A DNA stretch of 13,148 nucleotides, from NCBI GenBank assembly GCA_903905285.1, contig CAIVFQ010000001.1, positions 1 through 13,148 on the forward strand, given 5' to 3'. The notes under the pieces are model-generated. The model did no database searches. It saw only the letters and a list, made by a program, of their open reading frames with translations, and was not told the DNA's origin. Numbering within the stretch: the first letter of the stretch is position 1; each line of letters opens with the position of its first letter. This DNA is from an uncultured Alphaproteobacteria bacterium (GTDB taxonomy: Bacteria > Pseudomonadota > Alphaproteobacteria > Paracaedibacterales > CAIULA01). Positions 1-6,493 of this stretch are shown here, piece after piece. The position numbers were made by a program, and so were the translations under genes.

Positions 1-1101
1 TAATTTCTTAGCCTCTGCATATGTCATCACTTCAATACCATTTGGTCCTTCGACTTTAACCTTATCGTTATCATTGTATTGTCCATCTACTTTTTTAGAC
101 GAGCCTCCAAGTTTTTCTTCTTCATGCTTTTGCTGCATTTCAGGGTTGTAAAATAACTTTTGAGTCGCTGGCGTAGATGAAGATGCTTTTTTTCGAGCAT
201 CTGATAATAATTTTTGATACCTCATTGAAGCATTAAATTGAGCGCTAGGAGGCAAGTTATATTGTTTAACTAATTTTTTAATTAATTTAGGAATATCTTG
301 CGCCTCCAATGAATCTTTTAACATCATATAAGTTCTATTGGTCTTTCCAGCCTTCAAGGTAGATGCTTCATTCACTGTAGAAGCGGCTAACATTTTGTCT
401 GCTAACAAAAAATCATCTATCATTTTTTTTGCTTGAGCATTCGTTTTATAATTAGAGGCAGCTTGTTCCAATTTTATAATTGAACCTTCTCCTGAAAAAG
501 GCGACGCTCCTTTATATACATAAGGATAAAGCTCGCTGAACAAAATATTACCCTGTTCTGATTCTCTTTCTTTTTCAGTCAAAGGAATTTCTTTTCCTAA
601 TGGCTCGCCTGTTTTTTCATCAAAAAATTGTTTTTCACCAGGCCTTAACCCTTGTTTTGTTCGCTCTCTCAAATCACGTAAATCTTTTTTTGCGTCTGTT
701 TGGGCGTTATATGACGCAAGTGCATTCATATAAACAGAGCTGTTCTCTCCTACTTCTTTCTTAAGTCTTTCTAAATCTGCGGCATCTCTAGCTGGACCTT
801 GAAGTGGTGCGCTTTGATTTTTATATTGTAATTTTTTTTCCATTAACTCAGGATTATCTAAATTTTTCTGATGTTGAGTTTGAGCTTCTAATAATTTTTG
901 TTTTAAAGGCGCCAGAGCGCCGGCTCTATCCTCAGCGCTTTGTTTAAACTTCATCTCATCAGCATGATTCTTCACAGCTTGCATTAGCTGTTCACGTTGA
1001 ATCTTTTGCTGCTGATGAGCTTTCATATTGGCAAACAATTCATTCATCTGCTGATTGAATGTATCAATTGGCATTTTGCTTGTTGGGATTCCTGGTATCA
1101 T
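1..1101 (-). CDS. Probable DNA ejection / internal virion protein (P22 gp20 position), partial
   Basis: This open frame starts with ATG at 1101 and stays open to the left edge of the window, giving at least 367 residues without a stop, so the C-terminus is missing. The start overlaps the stop of the gp7-like gene as ATGA, with a strong GGAGG just upstream, which fixes the start. The protein is very hydrophilic and helical, rich in Gln, Lys and Glu, with several probable coiled-coil stretches in the first 200 residues. It has no signal peptide or membrane segment. I do not recognise a named domain. Its place directly after the gp7-like gene is that of P22 gene 20, whose product is packed in the capsid and ejected with the DNA, so an ejection role is an inference from position and composition. 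The last visible residues (VKVEGPNGIEVMTYAEAKKL) resemble a compact C-terminal motif, so the true end is probably close. Confidence 0.85.
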   Translation of the reverse strand, partial: MIPGIPTSKMPIDTFNQQMNELFANMKAHQQQKIQREQLMQAVKNHADEMKFKQSAEDRAGALAPLKQKLLEAQTQHQKNLDNPELMEKKLQYKNQSAPLQGPARDAADLERLKKEVGENSSVYMNALASYNAQTDAKKDLRDLRERTKQGLRPGEKQFFDEKTGEPLGKEIPLTEKERESEQGNILFSELYPYVYKGASPFSGEGSIIKLEQAASNYKTNAQAKKMIDDFLLADKMLAASTVNEASTLKAGKTNRTYMMLKDSLEAQDIPKLIKKLVKQYNLPPSAQFNASMRYQKLLSDARKKASSSTPATQKLFYNPEMQQKHEEEKLGGSSKKVDGQYNDNDKVKVEGPNGIEVMTYAEAKKL

Positions 1102-1706
1102 TTAGCACCTCCAGCAGGAACACCACCTGGATTACTATTATTATTCATTGCTTCAATGAATTTCATAATAGCGCCCAAGCCACCGGTAATCATATTCGGA
1201 CCAGCATTATATTTACCAAAATTCAATCCAGCTTGTGTGTCACCTTGTCCTTCTGCAGAACCCGCGCCAGCATTAGCAGTAGCAGCCCCCGTATTAAATA
1301 TATTTGTACCGAGACCAATACCCGACAAATACTTTTCCATTAAATCTTTCATGTATTGCTGTTTGTCTTTTTGACCAATATCAGATGTTGTTTGTTGTAT
1401 ATTATTAAGAGCCGTACTCGATCCACCAAGACCCATAGAACTTGCAGTATCTAACCCCTGAGCTTGAGCATTAGCAATATCTTGTTTACCTGAGGCACTT
1501 GTTTCGTAATTATTAGACCATTCATCCTGCAAACCACCTGGATTAAATAGCTTTTTAAGTTGCTCCATAAGGTCATTACCAGCTTCCCCACCCTTATCTA
1601 TATAAGGCTGACGCAAACCCTTACCTTCTTCATATCCTTGTTTGCTAGCACTAGCAGCCGTATCATAAGCACCACCAGGATGAAATAATTGTGATAACCA
1701 ACTCAT
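1098..1706 (-). CDS. gp7-like DNA ejection (internal virion) protein
   Basis: This 202-residue protein is the probable equivalent of P22 gp7, one of the proteins carried in the virion and injected into the host with the DNA. The middle part (about residues 83-145) is typical of the family: a Gly/Ser/Ala-rich 'GLDTASSMGLGGSSTALNNI' stretch, then a Gln/Lys helix with a QQY motif, 'GIGLGTNIFNTGAATANAGA', and a low-complexity Gly/Ala/Asn tail. P22 gp7 shows the same style ('GGLGSTATSNQL' followed by a 'NIGLGALQGQANAGQTYANN'-like segment) and a similar length. The motif LF[H/N]PGG occurs twice (residues 7-12 and 53-58). The start is supported by AGGAG six bases upstream, which overlaps the TAG stop of the 99-residue gene. 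The stop overlaps the start of the next gene (ATGA). The family assignment is from remembered sequence style, not a search. Confidence 0.85.
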   Translation of the reverse strand: MSWLSQLFHPGGAYDTAASASKQGYEEGKGLRQPYIDKGGEAGNDLMEQLKKLFNPGGLQDEWSNNYETSASGKQDIANAQAQGLDTASSMGLGGSSTALNNIQQTTSDIGQKDKQQYMKDLMEKYLSGIGLGTNIFNTGAATANAGAGSAEGQGDTQAGLNFGKYNAGPNMITGGLGAIMKFIEAMNNNSNPGGVPAGGAK

Positions 1707-1715
1707 GATAAACTC

Positions 1716-2015
1716 CTAAGGATAAGATGTTGTTGTGAATTTAACCAAAGCACCGTTCTGCATGCCTACATAAACATTATTTGTTGTGTCATATAACAAA
1801 ATACCATTCCCAATAACGGCTGGTGTAGCAGCGGCCAAAGCTACAATCTGTGCTTGTGTCATGGATTGCGCTGTAAGCAAGTTCAATGCCGTTTCAATAC
1901 CATCAAATGATGAATTTATCGTATCGCCCGTCACAGATAACCAACTCTTAAGCTCAAATGTAAGCTCATCTTGCTGCAAAGGGCAACCATCAATCCGCAA
2001 TAACATAATGCTCAA
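1716..2015 (-). CDS. Small virion-associated protein of unknown function (99 aa), TTG start
   Basis: The gene encodes 99 residues beginning with TTG at 2015. The TTG overlaps the TGA stop of the gp10-like gene (TTGA), with a G-rich GGGGGTG six bases upstream. An in-frame ATG three codons later (2006) is the alternative start. The N-terminal part is helical, including 'IETALNLLTAQSMTQAQIVALAAA'. The C-terminal third (about residues 70-99) has the pattern 'GILLYDTTNNVYVGMQNGALVKF', a short beta-hairpin-like segment of the kind often seen in phage tail, fibre and other structural proteins. In P22 the corresponding position holds gene 26 (tail needle) and gene 14. This protein is far shorter than the 233-residue needle and lacks its long heptad coiled coil, so I do not assign it to either. 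A minor structural or tail-tip role is an inference from position. Confidence 0.8.
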   Translation of the reverse strand: MSIMLLRIDGCPLQQDELTFELKSWLSVTGDTINSSFDGIETALNLLTAQSMTQAQIVALAAATPAVIGNGILLYDTTNNVYVGMQNGALVKFTTTSYP

Positions 2016-3814
2016 TTAGCACCCCCGCTTGACCGTCTGATGTCGTGTACAGAGCCTAATATCACAATAGGTGAAGGACTCACACATATCAACTTATAGA
2101 CTCGATTTCTAGATGGTCCACATTGATACCAACGCATTCTCCATGAATAAACGCCAAGCTGGCTAAATTCCAATACATCAGCAGATGTAAACGTAATCCC
2201 ACCATCATCCGAAAAATAAAGCTCAATATGCGGTTTAAATACTGATGAATACGTCTCGCTACCATAATCCAATGGAGATGGTGTATTGGTACCGTCCTGC
2301 ACGACAAATGTGACCCCATCTTCAGACGTAATATAAATAGGAATTTCAGCAGTCGATAATTCAGATACAATAAATACCGTATTCGCATAAAATGGATTGG
2401 CATAACTAAACGTATGATCGCCCCACACAAAATCAATCTGCACATAATCAGTTATAAATTCACTATAATCAGGCTCTGAAATAATAGGAGTGATATTTTC
2501 ATATCGAAATGGATAGGCAATCCAAGAAGGGGGCACAACTAAATTGTCATTGGAATCTACCGCTTGTAATTCATTAAAATAATAAGTTCCCGACATATCG
2601 TATAAACACGTTTGGTCTTGAGCAATTACAATATGTTTGTTATTAAAAAACTCATGCTGCTCTATAATGTTTCGTTGCCCGTTTAATTCAATGCATAAAT
2701 GCCATGTTTGAGTATTGAAATTGTATTCAACGGTTTTTGAAAAAGAAGCATCATCAAGTGTTTGATAATCCATGTATGCGCCAACAGACGCTCTATAAAA
2801 CACGGTATCTTCGTATTGATACAGGAAACCATTCACATCATTTTGTAATAAACTCTGTGTTACTGATGCATTAGCAATTCGTTGAATAAGAACGTTGATT
2901 GCTTGTGATGATATGGGCGTAATAGACTGGCCATTGCTTGATACAAATGTCACCAACCCATTTCTATTCTGAGCCAAAAACACCATCATTCCAAAGTCTA
3001 CGTCAATGGAATTTGGATCGGCTATTCCGAAGTCAAAATCATATGATGTGTTTTTTTTCCATGGGAATGTTGTTGTAGTAGTGGCTGATGTAAATACACT
3101 CGGAGTGTTTGACCATATTCCCGTCGTATAATCCGTAAAAAAGTAAACTTGCTGATGCAAAACGGCTATTTGTCTAATTATTCCAGATTCTTGTGCAAAA
3201 ACTGCCGAACCCGCTATTGTAAATACCGCATTTGGATCATAAGAACCACCCAAATTTACTTGGGTTAATTGAAATTGCGTTGAATTCGCTGTCGATACAA
3301 CAAATCTATTACCAAATGCTGCTACATATAATGGATTTTTAGGTTTGTTGCCATCTGTAACAGCAGTAAAAGCTGGAACAGTAATCCCTGACTCATCAAA
3401 AATATACATCGTCTGACCCGTGCAAAATGCGCAGAATACAGACTGATAAACCCCCAGCGACATGCTGCTTTGTACTACCGGCAAAAATGCGAAGTTTAAA
3501 TTGACGCTATCCCAAGTAAAATTTTGTGATATTTGAATCTGATTAAAATTTTTATCAATTTGATAGATAACGTTGTCTTCTACCACATATACAAAATCAA
3601 TAGATTTAAATATGCGCTGCGGAACCGCATCATAAACAAACGGTTGATTGGATGAATTAACCAAATGCTTTCTACCCATTACTGGGTATAGTGATTTCTG
3701 TTGCTTTCCACTAGGCGCTTCAACTGGATACCAATTACTACAACTAGCTGGCGAGAACTGCTTGAATCGCTGCTCATCATAGGAGTCAGACATTACTAGT
3801 GGTTTTACAGCCAT
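2012..3814 (-). CDS. P22 gp10-like packaged-DNA stabilization / tail hub protein
   Basis: The 600-residue protein belongs, by order and sequence style, to the P22 gp10 family. These proteins form a ring below the portal and gp4, plug the channel after packaging and hold the tail needle and tailspikes. The N-terminus has the typical opening: a short hydrophobic start, then 'NWYPVEAPSGKQQKSLYPVMGRKHL', where the family reads roughly 'N.YPV...LR..PG...'. The body is beta-rich with repeated aromatic strands, consistent with a propeller-like fold. The C-terminus carries 'YSWRMRWYQCGPSRNRVYKLICVSP', matching the family's final 'RWFRLGRARDRVF' style. P22 gp10 is 472 residues, so this copy is clearly longer. 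The ATG start shares one base with the gp4-like stop (TAATG) and has AGGA upstream. The TGA stop overlaps the TTG of the next gene. Confidence 0.88.
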   Translation of the reverse strand: MAVKPLVMSDSYDEQRFKQFSPASCSNWYPVEAPSGKQQKSLYPVMGRKHLVNSSNQPFVYDAVPQRIFKSIDFVYVVEDNVIYQIDKNFNQIQISQNFTWDSVNLNFAFLPVVQSSMSLGVYQSVFCAFCTGQTMYIFDESGITVPAFTAVTDGNKPKNPLYVAAFGNRFVVSTANSTQFQLTQVNLGGSYDPNAVFTIAGSAVFAQESGIIRQIAVLHQQVYFFTDYTTGIWSNTPSVFTSATTTTTFPWKKNTSYDFDFGIADPNSIDVDFGMMVFLAQNRNGLVTFVSSNGQSITPISSQAINVLIQRIANASVTQSLLQNDVNGFLYQYEDTVFYRASVGAYMDYQTLDDASFSKTVEYNFNTQTWHLCIELNGQRNIIEQHEFFNNKHIVIAQDQTCLYDMSGTYYFNELQAVDSNDNLVVPPSWIAYPFRYENITPIISEPDYSEFITDYVQIDFVWGDHTFSYANPFYANTVFIVSELSTAEIPIYITSEDGVTFVVQDGTNTPSPLDYGSETYSSVFKPHIELYFSDDGGITFTSADVLEFSQLGVYSWRMRWYQCGPSRNRVYKLICVSPSPIVILGSVHDIRRSSGGAN

Positions 3815-4545
3815 TATATTCCTGCCCTAACTCGCCATGCTCCATTAAGCCAACTTTCATTATTGATATTAATGTCAAGATTTGTTGATGACGCTGCAAC
3901 CATGTCCTTCTCAAGCGTCAAATACATTTCCTCAAGCATTGGTGTCCATGCAGCAGCACGCGCCTTATAAACAGACAAATATTTGGCTAATGCAAATTGC
4001 AGATACATAAAATAATAAGAAGGTAGCGAACTCATATCATCATTAGAGGTGAGTGTACTAAGTTGCCATTTACCATAAATAGACAACTCATATGGCTGGC
4101 TAGGTCCTGGATATACCTGTACAACCGTTAAATTCGTCTGTGGTTGCACGATAACGTATCTTGGCAACCCAACTAGTGGCGCATATTTATAACTTGACCA
4201 GAACTCTGTGCGGGATTCGTCAATCAATGGATAGGTTACATTGTCTAATGTTACCCATGCATTTAATAAATTAACTAAACGTCCTGGTGATGTAATATCA
4301 GGCGTAGGTACATAATCAGGTTCTCCAATCGTGATAGAGCCCTGACCAATTCCTAGAAAATAATCCACTTGTTTTGATACGGTAATCATTAATCCATTGG
4401 CTGCATACTGATTTAACAGGCGATTAAGTATATTAATGCCCATGGTTAAATCATTGCCTTGCAATGGTGCTGTAGGCGTTGCTGAACTAATTATTTGATA
4501 AGAATCATTTATAAAGCTTCTGACGCTTTGTTGGGGCTCTGACAT
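3814..4545 (-). CDS. P22 gp4-like tail accessory / head completion factor
   Basis: This 243-residue protein is a probable relative of P22 gp4, the adaptor that binds the portal ring once DNA is packaged and receives gp10. The first 60 residues have the family pattern: 'VRSFINDSYQIISSATPTA', 'LTMGINILNRLLNQYAANGLMITV', a helix-turn-helix pair with a small-residue loop and an aromatic or Leu-rich second helix. Then follow 'YFLGIGQGSITIGEPDYVPTPDI' and a C-terminal helical part ('YYFMYLQFALAKYLSVY', about 170-195) as in the longer gp4/connector proteins of many podoviruses. P22 gp4 itself is 166 residues and this is the longer version. The ATG at 4545 has GAGG six bases upstream. It overlaps the 3' end of the 80-residue gene by 37 bases, and the conserved N-terminal region argues against a later start. 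Confidence 0.85.
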   Translation of the reverse strand: MSEPQQSVRSFINDSYQIISSATPTAPLQGNDLTMGINILNRLLNQYAANGLMITVSKQVDYFLGIGQGSITIGEPDYVPTPDITSPGRLVNLLNAWVTLDNVTYPLIDESRTEFWSSYKYAPLVGLPRYVIVQPQTNLTVVQVYPGPSQPYELSIYGKWQLSTLTSNDDMSSLPSYYFMYLQFALAKYLSVYKARAAAWTPMLEEMYLTLEKDMVAASSTNLDININNESWLNGAWRVRAGI

Positions 4546-4751
4546 TTACGGCCTCGCTTTGGCTTTATATCCACTACATTATTCGACGTTTCATCGAGTT
4601 TATCGGCAAACCATATGCCGCTTGAAATCAAATCACTAAATTCTTGATAGCTTTCAGCTATCCGTTGTCCGGTTGAGTTGTATACGAAAGCCCTAAAAAA
4701 CTCGCGTGATACCCATCGACCTTTATATAAAACTTGGGTCTCTAACTTCAT
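4509..4751 (-). CDS. Conserved small phage protein of unknown function (80 aa)
   Basis: This gene of 80 residues lies between the coat and gp4-like genes. The start ATG at 4751 has a clear AGGA seven bases upstream, just after the terminator U-tract. The sequence has a compact fold-like N-terminal half ('VLYKGRWVSREFFRAFVYNSTGQ', then 'SYQEFSDLISSGIWFADK') and a basic, probably disordered tail containing 'IKPKRGRKCQ'. Similar short proteins with a YKGRWV / FRAFVY / SGIWF pattern sit next to coat genes in other phages as I remember them, but I know of no assigned function. The last 37 bases overlap the start of the gp4-like gene, suggesting coupled translation. A DNA- or capsid-associated role is possible from the basic tail, but that is inference. 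Confidence 0.8.
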   Translation of the reverse strand: MKLETQVLYKGRWVSREFFRAFVYNSTGQRIAESYQEFSDLISSGIWFADKLDETSNNVVDIKPKRGRKCQSPNKASEAL

Positions 4752-4762
4752 CTAATTATCCT

Positions 4763-4799
4763 AAAAATTAGCCTCAAGCTTCTTTACGCAAGAGGCCAA
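4763..4799 (-). terminator. Rho-independent terminator after the coat gene
   Basis: Read on the minus strand, an 8-bp stem (UUGGCCUC pairing with GAGGCUAA, one G-U pair) encloses a 16-base loop and is followed at once by five U residues. It starts 10 bases after the coat stop codon and ends before the ribosome site of the 80-residue gene. The loop is larger than ideal, so termination is probably partial, which would allow some read-through to the downstream tail genes. Confidence 0.7.
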
Positions 4800-4809
4800 C
4801 CCTTTACTA

Positions 4810-6072
4810 CTAACTCATTACGCAAACCGCAAACTCAGGGTTAATCGCAACACCCGCGATAATATCCAAACGATCCAACTGGACGTAGTTACGGATATCA
4901 GCACCTAATGTATAGGTCATAGACATTTTGTATAAGTCTGAGTATGTTGTTACAGCTTCAACACCACCTTTTAATTCGGTGATAGGAGGCGCTGCAAACA
5001 CGATTGATTGGTTATGGAACGCCAATGATTCATTATGAGTTTGCGCCAATAACAATTGAGCGCCATCTTGAATCGCAGCACTAATATTTTGACGAGCTCC
5101 ACTGATAACGATTGTAGGATTAACAGTAATTGTTGCAGTGCCGCCAGAGGTAGAAATTACTTGGCTTGTTACAACAAATTGAGCTGTTTGTGCTAATGGA
5201 ATGTAACCACCTGTTTGACCTGCAGAAGCCAATGGATTGACCATAAACACGCCAGCACTTTCAGCAAACTGAACCTTATCGCCCGCATTAAATACAACAG
5301 TGCTTGCAACCAATCCAGTCAATTCAATGGTATTTCCACCAATAATTGGTCCATTGGTTACAGTACCTGCTAACAAGAAACCTGTAGGAGGAGAACCACC
5401 AGCTTCACCAGCTCCAGCCACTTGTTGGGTTAAAAAGTTAGTCTTAAAGAAGTCAAAACCTGACAAATGTCCAATAAATCCATCCATCAATGCGCCACGG
5501 TTAACAGTCATGTTAAACACGTTGTACAAGCTTCCAGAGATTGCAGCATTAACCGCAGGACTTACCGCGAAATATCTGTTGCCATCTTCAGGTATACCCA
5601 ACTCACTCATGTATGCATCAGCATCAAGAATGGTTTGCATTGTAATGGGAATACCAGGAGTACCAACTGTTTGATAAACAGCAGGCTGGAAGTTTTGGCT
5701 ACAAATGAATGATTCAACATTGTTCGCCAGACGTTTAGCACGTGGCTTCAACATCATGTCGAGGTATGGTTGATCGCGAGCGCGGTCAAATGTTAATTCC
5801 ATGCCATTGAAGCTCACCATTGAATGGAATTGAGTATCAATTTTTAATGGACGAACGATTTGGACTACGGCTTCATCTACAGCAGTTGCGCCATATCCAC
5901 CTAAGAATCGTTCTTCTAAACGGTAGTTAATGGTTTGTCCAGTAGCGTATTTTAGGTTTTTGAAATCTGCTTCTAGGTTTCTGTTGGAAACTTTACTGAA
6001 TGACAAATAGTTAATGAAGCGAATAAACACTTCGTCCAGTATATACTGGGTAGTTTGAAATGAATTGGCCAT
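4810..6072 (-). CDS. P22-type major capsid (coat) protein
   Basis: The 420-residue protein (P22 gp5 has 430) builds the capsid shell; family members have an HK97-type core. Family signs in order: an N-terminal arm starting 'MANSFQTTQYILDEVF'; 'PRAKRLANNVE' at 110-120, matching 'RKLANNVE' of P22; 'YFAVSPAVNAA' (167-177) in place of the P22 'YFFNP' segment; 'GFDFFKTNFL' (205-214), matching 'GFDDVLRSPKL'; then a beta-rich insertion with 'GDKVQFA' (265-271), matching 'GDKISFAG' of the P22 I-domain; and a C-terminal core part. I chose ATG 6072 rather than the upstream in-frame ATG at 6090 because AGGAG sits exactly five bases before it, inside the longer frame. The gene has its own promoter and leader upstream and a terminator downstream. 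Assembly would use the scaffold encoded just before. Confidence 0.93.
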   Translation of the reverse strand: MANSFQTTQYILDEVFIRFINYLSFSKVSNRNLEADFKNLKYATGQTINYRLEERFLGGYGATAVDEAVVQIVRPLKIDTQFHSMVSFNGMELTFDRARDQPYLDMMLKPRAKRLANNVESFICSQNFQPAVYQTVGTPGIPITMQTILDADAYMSELGIPEDGNRYFAVSPAVNAAISGSLYNVFNMTVNRGALMDGFIGHLSGFDFFKTNFLTQQVAGAGEAGGSPPTGFLLAGTVTNGPIIGGNTIELTGLVASTVVFNAGDKVQFAESAGVFMVNPLASAGQTGGYIPLAQTAQFVVTSQVISTSGGTATITVNPTIVISGARQNISAAIQDGAQLLLAQTHNESLAFHNQSIVFAAPPITELKGGVEAVTTYSDLYKMSMTYTLGADIRNYVQLDRLDIIAGVAINPEFAVCVMS

Positions 6073-6184
6073 GATATCTCCTGGCAACAATTAAAATAAC
6101 CCTTGCGGGCACCTTTATTATCGCTTCGGAGGAAAGCTATTACGCTCCTATCATGGTTGACGGAGACCATCTAACTACACGTCA
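6073..6184 (-). promoter_or_regulatory. Structured 5' leader of the coat mRNA (candidate regulatory RNA)
   Basis: The predicted transcript start near 6184 leaves about 110 untranslated bases before the coat ATG. Visible on the minus strand are: an AUGGU/ACCAU hairpin (arms 6166-6170 and 6153-6157) whose 8-base loop begins CUCC; a GGAGC/GCU region with alternative pairing to CCUCC (about 6127-6148); and a CCC-GCAA-GGG hairpin with a GNRA tetraloop (6100-6109), extended by AAUAA/UUAUU (6095-6119). The ribosome site AGGAG follows at 6078-6082. The CUCC-type elements could in principle pair with that AGGAG. A regulatory role is an inference; the leader could instead mainly stabilise the message. 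Confidence 0.45.
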
Positions 6185-6190
6185 GACATT

Positions 6191-6219
6191 ATTATGCTCT
6201 AGTGTTATTTATTGGTCAA
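6191..6219 (-). promoter_or_regulatory. sigma70-type promoter for the coat gene
   Basis: On the minus strand, TTGACC (-35, 6214-6219) is separated by 17 bases from CATAAT (-10, 6191-6196). This is a strong match to the bacterial housekeeping promoter at ideal spacing, only a few bases after the stop codon of the DUF551-like gene. Transcription would begin near 6184 and read the leader and the coat gene. Confidence 0.65.
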
Positions 6220-6223
6220 TTAC

Positions 6224-6493
6224 CTATCTCCACCTTCCTCTAGGGTATTGGATCTGTGAATAATGTGTAACAGTGCAATCTTTTCCATGGTGAATATATG
6301 TATTGCACCCACAATTACAGGAATAACATCCGCCATGTGAATCAATATCCCATCCTTTTTCGCCCCAGATAGCTTTTTCTATAAAACTTATATCATCACC
6401 GTAATTAAAAACTACTAAAAACTCGATCCCACATCTTATAAAAGAGTCATCTAATGCATGATTTTTATCATCAAACTTAATCCACTTAATCAC
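6224..6493 (-). CDS. Cys-rich DUF551-like small protein between scaffold and coat
   Basis: The gene encodes 89 residues with a GTG start at 6493 that overlaps the scaffold's TGA (GTGA), with AGGA a few bases upstream. The framework resembles DUF551-type phage proteins: an opening 'W I' segment (MIKWIKFDD), a hydrophobic strand 'EFLVVFNYGDD', a 'KGWDI' segment and a final 'VTHYSQIQYP', where DUF551 usually ends with 'VTHWMPLPEP'. What is unusual is the insert around residues 53-73 with C56, C59, C61, C63 and C73 plus H53, H68 and H69, which looks like a metal site. DUF551 proteins have no known function. P22 has no gene here between scaffold and coat. The family call is from pattern memory and is moderate; that the gene is real is well supported by the overlap and ribosome site. 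Confidence 0.75.
   Translation of the reverse strand: MIKWIKFDDKNHALDDSFIRCGIEFLVVFNYGDDISFIEKAIWGEKGWDIDSHGGCYSCNCGCNTYIHHGKDCTVTHYSQIQYPRGRWR

Noticed and set aside
997..1374. Plus-strand frame opposite the gp7-like and gp20-position genes
   Set aside because: Antisense shadow of well-supported genes, with no ribosome site and a biased composition expected from the reverse strand.
2089..2445. 118-residue minus-strand frame inside the gp10-like gene
   Set aside because: Lies entirely within the gp10-like gene in another frame, has no ribosome site and is unusually rich in Ile, Leu, Arg and His, as expected of a shadow frame.
4810..6090. Coat start at the upstream ATG 6090
   Set aside because: That start would place the strong AGGAG inside the gene, and no ribosome site precedes it. 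ATG 6072 has ideal spacing.
5973..6170. 65-residue minus-strand frame crossing the coat start
   Set aside because: It has no ribosome site, overlaps the coat gene by about 100 bases in another frame, and its codon content after the coat start follows coat coding. It is kept only as an alternative reading of the leader RNA.
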